A stretch of 39,894 nucleotides of DNA from a virus (IMGVR_UViG_3300037343_000264:1-39894), one strand, 5' to 3'. Positions 32,793-39,249 are shown, counted from the first letter of the stretch. The notes: generated by a model not told the origin, from the sequence alone. A program made the numbers and translations.

Positions 32793-33813
32793 ATTCAACC
32801 CGTGTCTTTTTTATTTTTTTCAATGCCCCACTTTTTATTTGTTTATATTGTAAACCTAATTCATATATAGATATTTCTTCATCTGTAGTATATCCTCCAC
32901 CGTTTATTGTACTATACATTTGATTATTTTTAAATCTTTTAGCCTGTATAGAATCTAATATAGACACAGCAAATTTTAAGGCATTAGTTAAAGCATGGCT
33001 ATGTCTTTGGCTTTGTTCAAATAGATCATCAAACAAAGGTGCTTCATGGTTTTCTATATCAAATTGCACCAATTCTTCTGATATTCTTATTAAAGAATAA
33101 GGTTCTCCTTTATCCATTTTGTCCAGGAGTATGCAGCACTGTTTCCTTAAAGAATCCGTTCTTCCATTTACAACCCGCATAGTACTGCCTTGCGCATTTA
33201 CTATTCTAGGCATACCAAATCTATCTGGAAATTCGGCTTGCATCATTATCTGTAAATTACTTACTAGTGCAGGAGGTAGTATAGGTAAATCCTCTAAAGA
33301 ATCTAAATCTAATAGTCCTTCAACAACCTTAGTTTCGGAAACCCTAACAGGATTCCATTTGTATTTCATTCCCGCAGGATGTATAGAAGGAGCTATAGTT
33401 ACCTTTTTATTAGCTGCCAGTACTTCAAAAATTACATTTAGACAGTTATCTTTAACCATGTAATTGCTTATGCCCGGGTATCCTCTATAGAATCTTACAA
33501 AGCCTTTAGACCCTACTCTTTCTACGGGAGAGGGTGGTAAATTCTTTTCTAGAAACTTTATAAATTTCTCATCGTCAGTATCTACATCTATAACACATAG
33601 ATTGTTAAAGCTGCCTAGAGGTACTGCAATATTTGTCTCTGTATAGGTGTCAAACCACTCGTTCTGGAGGTCTTTTGTTACTTCCGTGTCGCAATACTTG
33701 CTCCAATTCATAAAGCCCCTAGGGGGGCGTTTTGAGGCATATCCGTCCGGTATTACATTTATACCTTTTAAAAAATATTTATTAGCGTATTCTTTGTAAA
33801 TGTTTTTACTCAT
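32779..33813 (-). CDS. Prim-pol (bifunctional DNA primase/polymerase)
   Basis: A 344-residue protein whose N-terminal half is of the prim-pol type (PF09250 group): NIAVPLGSFNNLCVIDVDTDD has the metal-binding Asp-x-Asp pair (Asp76/Asp78 from this start), followed by GSKGFVRFYRG, where the His usual in the motif is replaced by Val/Arg, and IFEVLAANKKVTIAPSIHPAG. It makes primers for the DNA polymerase, with the helicase encoded next. ATG 33813 lies 9 nt after AGGAG; ATG 33819 would be too close (3 nt). Confidence 0.85.
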   Translation of the reverse strand: MSKNIYKEYANKYFLKGINVIPDGYASKRPPRGFMNWSKYCDTEVTKDLQNEWFDTYTETNIAVPLGSFNNLCVIDVDTDDEKFIKFLEKNLPPSPVERVGSKGFVRFYRGYPGISNYMVKDNCLNVIFEVLAANKKVTIAPSIHPAGMKYKWNPVRVSETKVVEGLLDLDSLEDLPILPPALVSNLQIMMQAEFPDRFGMPRIVNAQGSTMRVVNGRTDSLRKQCCILLDKMDKGEPYSLIRISEELVQFDIENHEAPLFDDLFEQSQRHSHALTNALKFAVSILDSIQAKRFKNNQMYSTINGGGYTTDEEISIYELGLQYKQIKSGALKKIKKTRVEYDFE

Positions 33814-34195
33814 GATCATTTTCTCCTATGTAATCGTCTATAAACTCTTCCTTCATATCCTCATAATGACTCCTGGAATCACTGCAACAATCTAACTCCA
33901 TAACCCAATGCTCGCTCCAGGCTATTAATGCTTCATTTTCTAAATCTCTCACAAGAAGCCCCATATGATGAGACTCCATCTCTTCTATGCACTTCTTTAC
34001 GTTCTCCCATCCTTGTACGAACCTAGGCTTACAGTTATTATATCCATCAGTATAATAGATACTGAAGTGAGTAGTGCTATCGTATTGTCTTATCTGGATC
34101 TCATAGTTAGTATTGCCGTTCAGCTCTGGTAATGACTTATATAAACACTCATCGAATAAACTCTTGTATCTTTTAAATCCGTTAATTCTTTTCAT
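33806..34195 (-). CDS. Hypothetical early protein, 129 aa
   Basis: A 129-residue acidic protein, first in the replication operon after the consensus promoter. It is alpha/beta with a Trp/His-rich centre (ALIAWSEHWVMELDCC) and an acidic C-terminus (EEFIDDYIGENDHE). Acidic, early, small proteins often inhibit host factors. I do not recognise its family. A strong AAGGAG site precedes ATG 34195. Confidence 0.6.
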   Translation of the reverse strand: MKRINGFKRYKSLFDECLYKSLPELNGNTNYEIQIRQYDSTTHFSIYYTDGYNNCKPRFVQGWENVKKCIEEMESHHMGLLVRDLENEALIAWSEHWVMELDCCSDSRSHYEDMKEEFIDDYIGENDHE

Positions 34196-34228
34196 TGTAA
34201 TCTCCTTAATGATTATGTCTATATAACC

Positions 34229-34256
34229 ATTATATACTATAACTTTATTATGTCAA
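34229..34256 (-). promoter_or_regulatory. Early promoter of the replication operon, perfect consensus
   Basis: Reading leftward, TTGACA (34256-34251), a 16-bp spacer and TATAAT (34234-34229) are both perfect sigma70 boxes. The start lies near 34222, then AGGAG and ATG 34195. This should be one of the strongest host-polymerase promoters in the genome and drives the genes down to 26132. Confidence 0.85.
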
Positions 34257-34279
34257 GCTTAAAATGATTATTAAGCAAA

Positions 34280-35002
34280 TTAAAATTTAAAGTTAAATCC
34301 CCTCACAACCGGATGATCATCCTTATCCATAAAATACCTTTTCACCATATTCTCCACAGAACCATACCTAATCTTTGCACCCAATCTAACTATTATTTTT
34401 ACAGGGTACATACATATTTTTAAAATAAAATCATCTTTTACACAAAAAACTTTTAGAATATATAATAATTCCCCACTAAGTTTTTTTTGTATTACGTATT
34501 TATTTATTCTAAAAATGTTTTGGGGTCTATCTACATCGTATTTATTTAATCTAAATCCAACAAACAAACTAAACATTGCTAAAAGGTATATTATTGGTAG
34601 TCCTAAAAATCCTACCATAGATTTGTTTAAGAGTCTATAGTATAGATAATCTCTAGGGTGTAAGGTTACTTCTTGTCCTAGTGCGGTGTATTTTAATCCT
34701 TTAATATTTTTATTAATTAGCTCTGTCCCCTCTAAGTGAAATAGCTCTGCCATACAGATATATGCTGTAAGTTGATCGTGACTAATACTTTTTTCCGGTA
34801 CAGTAGGTTCTATATGATTAGGAAATCCCTCTAAATAAGCTGTTATAAAGTATTTAGATATGGGGTGTTCTCTGAAAATTGGTTTTCTGTTACTAAACAT
34901 ATATTCATATAGTCCAAACAAAAATTCATTTTCTATATGCTTACCTGATTCTGATTCAAACCGGGTAGGTAAATCGTATGGTGTTCTAAATTTTTCACTC
35001 AT
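34280..35002 (-). CDS. Hypothetical membrane-associated protein, 240 aa
   Basis: A 240-residue protein without a known family. The N-terminal half is mixed with His/Glu-rich helices (PTVPEKSISHDQLTAYICM). One hydrophobic helix (FLGLPIIYLLAMFSLFVGF, about residues 131-149) and a basic C-terminal half follow, suggesting inner-membrane association with a cytoplasmic tail. It stands alone between two promoters, followed by the replication operon. Possibly a host-directed early protein; nothing shows its activity. Confidence 0.55.
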   Translation of the reverse strand: MSEKFRTPYDLPTRFESESGKHIENEFLFGLYEYMFSNRKPIFREHPISKYFITAYLEGFPNHIEPTVPEKSISHDQLTAYICMAELFHLEGTELINKNIKGLKYTALGQEVTLHPRDYLYYRLLNKSMVGFLGLPIIYLLAMFSLFVGFRLNKYDVDRPQNIFRINKYVIQKKLSGELLYILKVFCVKDDFILKICMYPVKIIVRLGAKIRYGSVENMVKRYFMDKDDHPVVRGFNFKF

Positions 35003-35037
35003 GTTTATTTTCCCTTGTATTTAAATATTCTTACCCT

Positions 35038-35075
35038 AATAGTATAGCTGGGTAAGTATATTCAACTATACTATT
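35038..35075. promoter_or_regulatory. 10-bp inverted repeat, operator candidate
   Basis: Perfect inverted repeat AATAGTATAG (35038-35047) and CTATACTATT (35066-35075), separated by 18 bp, sits in the short gap upstream of the 34280-35002 gene. A leftward -10-like TATACT lies within one arm. The size and symmetry suit a dimeric regulator binding the promoter, or an RNA hairpin. No T-run follows on either strand, which argues against a terminator. Confidence 0.4.
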
Positions 35076-35084
35076 TATGGTAAA

Positions 35085-35255
35085 CTATTTTCTGTCGTAA
35101 ATTTCTCCACAAACTTTAGCAGCTTTTAAACCCTCAACACCTTGCTCCAAAAGCTCCTTAACGCATCTCAATTTTCTATCTACATAAATTTCGTTTTGAG
35201 TATGTACACAAGAAACCATGCTAATCATAAAACCAATAATAATTAAATTTTTCAT
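35085..35255 (-). CDS. Small lipoprotein, 56 aa
   Basis: A 56-residue protein (ATG 35255 to TAG 35085) with a signal segment and a lipobox-like MVSC at Cys16 (residues 13-16). The mature 41 residues carry two more Cys (31, 49). It overlaps the pentapeptide gene's stop (ATGA). Phage-coded small lipoproteins can act as superinfection-exclusion factors (for example T5 Llp) or as outer spanins; spanins are usually Pro-rich, which this is not. The function here is a hypothesis. Confidence 0.65.
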   Translation of the reverse strand: MKNLIIIGFMISMVSCVHTQNEIYVDRKLRCVKELLEQGVEGLKAAKVCGEIYDRK

Positions 35256-35893
35256 TTTAAATCTCCATTTTTAATTGCTGCAATCATAAACCTGTAATTA
35301 TTTATTTGTTTCTCGGTATACCCTTGAGACTTACCTAATTCATTTATAAATTCACTGGTCCAACTATTAATATGATGACCTTCACATCCTATTTTTAAGT
35401 AATCCTCATGATAAAAACAAAAATGCCTTCCTAGAGTGAAAGATAATATTGAAGTATTTTCTAAATCAGCACATTCTAAATAAACTCCTCTTAACTTAGC
35501 CCCTTCTAAATAAGCTCCTCTTAAATCAGCACCTCTTAAATCAGAACCTCTTAAATCAGAACCTCTTAAATCAGAACCTATTAAATAAGCTTCTTTTAAA
35601 TCAGCACCTCTTAAATCAGAACCTCTTAAATCAGAACCTACTAAATAAGCTTCTTTTAAATTAGCAGATCTTAAATAAGCTCCTCTTAAATCAGCACCTC
35701 TTAAATCAGAACCTCTTAAATCAGAACCTATTAAATAAGCTCCTTTTAAATCAGAACCTTCTAAAAAAGCTCCTTTTAAATCAGAACCTTCTAAAAAAGC
35801 TTCTTTTAAATTAGCACCTTCTAAACTTTCAAACTCTTTAGCATAATCATTTAAAAAAGTAATTTCATAATTTCCATTGACTAATCTTTTCAC
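35252..35893 (-). CDS. Pentapeptide-repeat protein
   Basis: A 213-residue protein; residues about 24-140 are over twenty A(D/N)LxG-type pentapeptides (GSDLRGSDLRGADLRGAYL style), forming a right-handed beta-helix that in Qnr/MfpA mimics DNA and shields gyrase. The C-terminal 70 residues form a distinct cap (GRHFCFYHEDYLKIGCEGH, GYTEKQINNYRFMIAAI) seen in phage-associated pentapeptide proteins. The DNA shows 15-bp repeats (35500-35830). Start is GTG 35893 with AGGAG 7 nt before; it overlaps the next upstream gene by GTGA. Target is unknown. Confidence 0.9.
   Translation of the reverse strand: MKRLVNGNYEITFLNDYAKEFESLEGANLKEAFLEGSDLKGAFLEGSDLKGAYLIGSDLRGSDLRGADLRGAYLRSANLKEAYLVGSDLRGSDLRGADLKEAYLIGSDLRGSDLRGSDLRGADLRGAYLEGAKLRGVYLECADLENTSILSFTLGRHFCFYHEDYLKIGCEGHHINSWTSEFINELGKSQGYTEKQINNYRFMIAAIKNGDLK
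35500..35830 (-). repeat. 15-bp tandem DNA repeats in the pentapeptide gene
   Basis: The pentapeptide region is written as near-identical 15-bp units (TTAAATCAGAACCTC-type on the plus strand). A higher-order module covering EAYLIGSDLRGSDLRGADL-like units occurs about three times, so segments of several units were recently duplicated or homogenised. These are coding repeats and not CRISPR. Confidence 0.85.
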
Positions 35894-36081
35894 AACAATT
35901 CTCCTAAGTATTTTAATAAACTTTTCTTATCTCTAAAGCTACACGTATACTCAAATTCTTCATAACTCTCGTTAACCAAATAGGATCCATCATCTAGCAC
36001 TGTTATGTTTACCCCTATCATGTCTCCCCAATTAGAACTACCATCGCCGTCTTTAAATTCTAATTCTATTGCCGCACCCAT
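35890..36081 (-). CDS. Hypothetical protein, 63 aa
   Basis: A 63-residue acidic beta-rich protein (AIELEFKDGDGSSNWGDMIG) ending in a helix. AAGGAG precedes ATG 36081; its stop overlaps the pentapeptide gene's GTG start. It does not match a family I know. It is likely co-translated with the pentapeptide protein. Confidence 0.55.
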   Translation of the reverse strand: MGAAIELEFKDGDGSSNWGDMIGVNITVLDDGSYLVNESYEEFEYTCSFRDKKSLLKYLGELL

Positions 36082-36161
36082 ATTATCTCCTTATTAATTT
36101 TAATCCAATATGTTACAATTTCTGTCACATACTGGTCAATATTTACAAAACTATTTAACTT

Positions 36162-36320
36162 TTAAAATGGACAGGGTATGTCACTTACACGCAACCTCTC
36201 CTCTGCATACTCTATTAAATCAAAAGTACAATCAAATTTATATAGATAAAACATACAAGTATCAAACAATTCTTTTTCTATGTTTAGTCTATGTAATTCT
36301 TTTATTATTCTTTTATTCAT
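36162..36320 (-). CDS. Hypothetical protein, 52 aa
   Basis: A 52-residue protein from ATG 36320 to TAA 36162; the start overlaps the stop of the preceding gene (TAATG). Composition is helical and charged with two Tyr/Phe-rich stretches (FDTCMFYLYKFD) and a C-terminus with Arg-Leu-Arg. A plus-strand ORF (36110-36361) covers the same bases but has no ribosome-binding site and is the shadow. Function unknown. Confidence 0.5.
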   Translation of the reverse strand: MNKRIIKELHRLNIEKELFDTCMFYLYKFDCTFDLIEYAEERLRVSDIPCPF

Positions 36321-36532
36321 TACGCTTCTCGTCTAGATATTACTATACCTATAGATTCTAATAAATGCATGGCTTCTTTTAAAACTTTAGTTGTATCAGC
36401 ATCCAGCACATAGTCATCGCAAGGTATATTTTCTAGATACCATTCTTCGTCACAAGATAAAACCCTAGTTTCGGATGGATATTCTAAGTCAAGATCACGT
36501 TGATCATTTAATTTATCAAATAAGTTTCCCAT
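36320..36532 (-). CDS. Hypothetical acidic protein, 70 aa
   Basis: A 70-residue acidic protein (DQRDLDLEYPSETRVLSCDEEW, shown partly) with a C-terminal helix (VLKEAMHLLESIGIVISRREA). AAAGGAGAAACAT is found before ATG 36532. No family is recognised. Its acidity may make it a DNA mimic or host-enzyme inhibitor, but this is only composition. Confidence 0.55.
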   Translation of the reverse strand: MGNLFDKLNDQRDLDLEYPSETRVLSCDEEWYLENIPCDDYVLDADTTKVLKEAMHLLESIGIVISRREA

Positions 36533-36582
36533 ATGTTTCTCCTTTAATTTATTGTAACATTTATAAATAAGAATTACAAGAA

Positions 36583-37095
36583 CTATTTGTAAGAAATAGC
36601 ATGTATAGTCAATTCTTTTGTTGTTTTATTTAGGCTACCAGAGATTTGTACATCATCTGCCCAGCAAACTGAACCTGATCCTCTCTTTTGAGAACCAAAC
36701 GTCCCAGAAGATCCATATGAGGCTTCTACGTTATCACAAAACTCTCCTAGACTATCAGAACATACATCGTTAGAATATACATCAAAGAATTCTCCATTAT
36801 TTATAGATTCCACCCAGATTCCGTCTAAGACTTTTTTACATTCGTTTTTTCCTATAGTTGTTTTGGTGTGCATTAGAGGAGTTTTACCATCTTCTCCGTT
36901 CTCTCCATCTTTACCGTCTAAAATTAAAGTTTCAGTTCCGTCTGAGCATTTGATTAGGGTGCCTAATTCTACTTTAGATACGCTACATCCTTGGTCGTTC
37001 TCTTCTGTAACTGTTTGTACAAAAGCGTTGCCGCTATCTTTTCCACATGAGGTTAATAAAAGTGTTCCGAAAGTTGCCAATAATAATGTTTTCAT
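36583..37095 (-). CDS. Lipoprotein with collagen-like triplets
   Basis: A 170-residue secreted lipoprotein: signal peptide, lipobox LLTSC (Cys17), a short domain with paired cysteines, then a Gly-Xaa-Yaa stretch (GKDGENGEDGKTP, residues about 62-74), and a C-terminal Cys-containing beta domain (DVCSDSLGEFCDNV, GSGSVCWADDVQISG). Collagen-like tracts in bacterial lipoproteins are common in predatory and marine Gram-negatives. Possible roles: surface exclusion of other phages, envelope remodelling. AAAGGAG is present. Not a normal virion or lysis gene. Confidence 0.75.
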   Translation of the reverse strand: MKTLLLATFGTLLLTSCGKDSGNAFVQTVTEENDQGCSVSKVELGTLIKCSDGTETLILDGKDGENGEDGKTPLMHTKTTIGKNECKKVLDGIWVESINNGEFFDVYSNDVCSDSLGEFCDNVEASYGSSGTFGSQKRGSGSVCWADDVQISGSLNKTTKELTIHAISYK

Positions 37096-37115
37096 TTGTT
37101 TCTCCTTTTGTTATA

Positions 37116-37244
37116 TTATAATAAACAGCCTAAAATAATTATTCCACAGAGTGCTACGCCAAAGGTAGGCATATAAATCGCAATTTGTATACCTATGAAT
37201 CCCCAAAAAACTGAACCGATAACAAGATTTAATTTATTTAACAT
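37116..37244 (-). CDS. Tiny membrane protein, 42 aa
   Basis: A 42-residue protein (ATG 37244 to TAA 37116) with AAAGGAG 6 nt upstream and two hydrophobic segments (VIGSVFWGFIGIQIAIYM and VALCGIIILGCLL). It would span the membrane twice or form a hairpin. First gene after the TTGACA promoter (37262-37289), so it is an early product. Function unknown; an immunity or depolarising role is possible. Confidence 0.55.
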   Translation of the reverse strand: MLNKLNLVIGSVFWGFIGIQIAIYMPTFGVALCGIIILGCLL

Positions 37245-37261
37245 AAATACTCCTTTTTTTA

Positions 37262-37289
37262 AGTTTACCACGTCTAAGTAAAATGTCAA
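37262..37289 (-). promoter_or_regulatory. Early promoter for the accessory cluster
   Basis: Leftward TTGACA (37289-37284), 16-bp spacer and TAAACT (37267-37262; 4 of 6 bases of the -10 consensus). The spacer length is the same as in the 34.2-kb promoter. The start near 37255 leads to AAAGGAG and ATG 37244. Confidence 0.6.
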
Positions 37290-37329
37290 CAATTATTTTT
37301 AATTTATTATTTCTTTTTTTAGAGTAAAA

Positions 37330-37463
37330 ATGTAATTTTATGTAGAAAAAATGTAATTTTTATGTAATTTATGTAATTCTAAAAATAAATTTAATGATTA
37401 CAATAACTTAGGCTGATTTACAAATTACATAAAATGTAGAAAAAATGTAATTTTTATGTAATT
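37330..37463. repeat. ATGTAATT repeat cluster and 30-bp direct repeat
   Basis: ATGTAATT occurs at 37330-37337, 37351-37358, 37362-37369, 37371-37378, 37445-37452 and 37456-37463 on the plus strand, with AATTACAT (inverted) at 37423-37430. A 30-bp unit is perfectly duplicated at 37340-37369 and 37434-37463 (94-bp period). Such iterons occur in replication origins and in operator clusters. Which one applies cannot be told from sequence. Confidence 0.75.
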
Positions 37464-37573
37464 CTATGTAAAAGTGTAAGCAAAAATTTGGGTCGGGCTT
37501 AATCGCAGGAAAGTTCTAAGTATTTGTTATCTATAGTATTAGCCTACTTATTTGATAAAGCCTATAAAAAGAC

Positions 37574-37600
37574 TTGCTTAATTATAGTAGTCTGTATAAT
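37574..37600 (+). promoter_or_regulatory. Rightward promoter for the resolvase gene
   Basis: TATAAT (37595-37600) lies 15 bp after TTGCTT (37574-37579). The stretch from TTGC through ATTATAG resembles P2 at 12739 with a shorter spacer. The spacer is short, so strength is uncertain. The start near 37607 gives a leader of about 84 nt that includes a hairpin. Confidence 0.45.
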
Positions 37601-37617
37601 AATATTAGTATACCTAG

Positions 37618-37631
37618 CCGCCGAGAGGCGG
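37618..37631 (+). promoter_or_regulatory. GNRA-tetraloop hairpin in the resolvase leader
   Basis: CCGCC-GAGA-GGCGG forms a 5-bp GC stem with a GAGA (GNRA) tetraloop in the leader RNA between the predicted start (about 37607) and ATG 37691. It is unusually GC-rich for this genome. A transcript-stabilising 5' hairpin or a protein-binding site is likely. Confidence 0.5.
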
Positions 37632-37690
37632 AAATACATGTACAATCATTCTCTTAGTAAGACCAATATTAGTAGAGGCAAATTTTAGTT

Positions 37691-38146
37691 ATGAGATCAT
37701 TGCGCCTACTATTCAAATCACCACCATTTAGTATAAACTCAGCATACTATAGGAACCGTCAACGCACCAAAGAGTGCCGAGCATGGGGAAACCAAATACA
37801 TTGCCAATTAGCCGAACCGCAGGTTGCGGCAGCCCTCAAACTATTCAAACAATCCTTAACTTCGCATACCAAATTACAGGTAGAACTTAATTTCAAGTAT
37901 CCCGAACGGACCCTTTACACTTTAAGTGGAGAAGTTTCACGCCGGAGTATGGACCTATCCAACATAGAAAAGCTACTCATAGATTTAATATTTGATAAAC
38001 GATTTCAAGATAGACTAACGGATAACGGTTACTCCATAGTCTCTTTAGAAGAAGATGATAAGAAAATAATGAAATTGATTAGTACTAAATCCTTAAGCGA
38101 AGATAATACTAATCAGATAGAGGTTATTATAACAATACTTGACTAA
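37691..38146 (+). CDS. RusA-like Holliday junction resolvase, putative
   Basis: A 151-residue protein. Near the N-terminus PPFSINSAYYRNRQRT is the P-x-S-x-N opening of RusA-like nucleases. Then SMDLSNIEKLLIDLIF gives Asp88, Asn91, Lys94 and Asp98, matching the D-x-(D/S)-N-x2-K-x3-D active site, with Ser90 in place of the second Asp. RusA-type enzymes cut branched DNA before packaging. It is the only rightward gene in the right arm and ends 4 nt into the convergent minus-strand gene. The ribosome-binding site is weak. Confidence 0.65.
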   Translation: MRSLRLLFKSPPFSINSAYYRNRQRTKECRAWGNQIHCQLAEPQVAAALKLFKQSLTSHTKLQVELNFKYPERTLYTLSGEVSRRSMDLSNIEKLLIDLIFDKRFQDRLTDNGYSIVSLEEDDKKIMKLISTKSLSEDNTNQIEVIITILD

Positions 38147-38337
38147 TTCCCCTGTTCCTTAGCCTCGGTAAACGAAACAAAGTCCTCCATCATTTCCATT
38201 ATAGTCTCATTACTTAAGCCTTGAGCAGCTAACCTAGTATATCCAATCCGAATACCTAGATCATCACCTCTCTGTAGAGCAGTCAACAAAGAGTGCATAG
38301 TCTCAAATACTTCTCTAGCACTAAGCTTCTTTTTCAC
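38143..38337 (-). CDS. Hypothetical protein, 64 aa
   Basis: A 64-residue helical protein (EVFETMHSLLTALQRGDDLG). GTG 38337 lies 6 nt after GGAGG, so it is preferred over TTG 38343. The stop codon is interlocked with that of the converging resolvase gene (38143-38146). Function unknown. Confidence 0.5.
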   Translation of the reverse strand: MKKKLSAREVFETMHSLLTALQRGDDLGIRIGYTRLAAQGLSNETIMEMMEDFVSFTEAKEQGN

Positions 38338-38500
38338 TTTCAACCTCCTCTTTAATTACTAAATGCTTATAAGTCTTTTCCTGCAGTGCATAATGTCCAC
38401 AGTTCTTACAAACACCTTCTTTATCTACCAAAACCTCTCTATAATTTGTCAAGGTCTTCTTAGTATCCATTAAGCTACAATTACAAATATACTTAATCAT
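38321..38500 (-). CDS. Zinc-ribbon-like small protein, 59 aa
   Basis: A 59-residue protein (ATG 38500 to TAG 38321) with a C-x-C pair near the N-terminus (YICNCSLMD) and CKNCGHY later, together a four-cysteine zinc-ribbon pattern. It overlaps its neighbours by 4 nt (ATGA) and 17 nt. It might bind nucleic acid or a host enzyme. Function unknown. Confidence 0.55.
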   Translation of the reverse strand: MIKYICNCSLMDTKKTLTNYREVLVDKEGVCKNCGHYALQEKTYKHLVIKEEVESEKEA

Positions 38501-38706
38501 GCTGCCTCCATTAAAGCTGTTACCTCTTCTTCATCACATCTATCAGGAGATAAATATAATTCAAATTCTCTCAAGGTAATATATTTATTCCAATTCTCCC
38601 TAGCCGAAACTAGGTAATTAGCATATGTCTCTCTATCACCATCTTTACAAGCCTTAGCCCACATAAGATAAGCTCTAAAGGTTTGTTTACACCTTAGACT
38701 GTTCAT
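38497..38706 (-). CDS. Hypothetical protein, 69 aa
   Basis: A 69-residue helical protein, Trp/Tyr-rich (FRAYLMWAKACKDGDRETYA), acidic C-terminus. ATG 38706 after GAGGAGG is preferred over an upstream start at 38742. It overlaps the zinc-ribbon gene by ATGA. Function unknown. Confidence 0.5.
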   Translation of the reverse strand: MNSLRCKQTFRAYLMWAKACKDGDRETYANYLVSARENWNKYITLREFELYLSPDRCDEEEVTALMEAA

Positions 38707-38707
38707 T

Positions 38708-38884
38708 TTAATCCTCCTCACGCTCAACCAGCTTAATAACATCTTTCTCGTTAACGCATCTGATAGTATCTAAACTATCAAACAAAACTATATAGACATC
38801 ATTACACTGCTGCAATACTTGACCTAGAATCTTGTCATGATATTCATTTAACTTAACCTGTAAAACATCTTTCTTCTTATACAT
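38708..38884 (-). CDS. Hypothetical protein, 58 aa
   Basis: A 58-residue protein (ATG 38884 to TAA 38708), alpha/beta, with YIVLFDSLDTIRC centre and charged tail. Its start is coupled to the stop of the membrane protein before it (TAATG). Function unknown; it lies in a string of similarly sized tiny early genes. Confidence 0.5.
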   Translation of the reverse strand: MYKKKDVLQVKLNEYHDKILGQVLQQCNDVYIVLFDSLDTIRCVNEKDVIKLVEREED

Positions 38885-39069
38885 TACTTTTCTCCTTTAT
38901 AAAAACATTTACTAGAATCAACGGTTAAACCCAAACATAGATCGTATTCTATCTTAGCTCTGCTTTTAGAGTAGTTACTCATAAACTCACTGGTAGCAAT
39001 ACAAAACAGATAACCAACAAATAAAATAACACTAACAAACAACAGATTACTCATAAACTTATTTTTCAT
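38884..39069 (-). CDS. Small secreted/membrane protein, 61 aa
   Basis: A 61-residue protein with an N-terminal hydrophobic helix (LLFVSVILFVGYLFCIA, about residues 9-25) that may be a signal anchor, then a periplasmic-type tail with two Cys. It overlaps the 57-residue gene before it by 11 nt. Function unknown; an envelope-located early protein. Confidence 0.5.
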   Translation of the reverse strand: MKNKFMSNLLFVSVILFVGYLFCIATSEFMSNYSKSRAKIEYDLCLGLTVDSSKCFYKGEK

Positions 39070-39232
39070 TTCTTTCTCCTCGTAGTTTTATTTCTCTAGC
39101 AATTTCTCTAATAGTATTTAAAAGTACCAAACTATCATTAAAGGTAACGCAATCAAACTCTTTAACTATAAGCATAGATCTTAGCTTATGTAGTTGAGCC
39201 GTTTCATAGTTTTTATATAATCTCTTATCCAT
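39059..39232 (-). CDS. Hypothetical protein, 57 aa
   Basis: A 57-residue basic helical protein (ATG 39232 to TAA 39059), with AAAGGAG before the start. First gene of the right-end leftward operon, directly after a TGG-TATACT extended -10 promoter. Arg/Lys-rich ends hint at nucleic-acid binding, but no motif confirms it. Confidence 0.5.
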   Translation of the reverse strand: MDKRLYKNYETAQLHKLRSMLIVKEFDCVTFNDSLVLLNTIREIAREIKLRGERNEK

Positions 39233-39249
39233 AACTTCTCCTTTCCATT

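Larger units (their letters stand above)
37245..37690. other. Divergent control region with ATGTAATT repeats
   Basis: The 446-bp region without genes separates leftward from rightward transcription. It holds six direct copies and one inverted copy of ATGTAATT (37330-37463) and a 30-bp perfect direct repeat (37340-37369 and 37434-37463). It also holds the leftward promoter (37262-37289), the rightward promoter (37574-37600) and a GNRA-type hairpin (37618-37631). This makes it the best candidate for an origin of replication or a master regulatory region. Confidence 0.7.

Noticed and set aside
35500-35830. Regular 15-bp repeats resembling a CRISPR array
   Set aside because: There are no spacers; the unit equals five codons of a pentapeptide-repeat protein.
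36110-36361. 83-residue plus-strand ORF
   Set aside because: It overlaps the coupled minus-strand 52-residue gene and has no ribosome-binding site or promoter.
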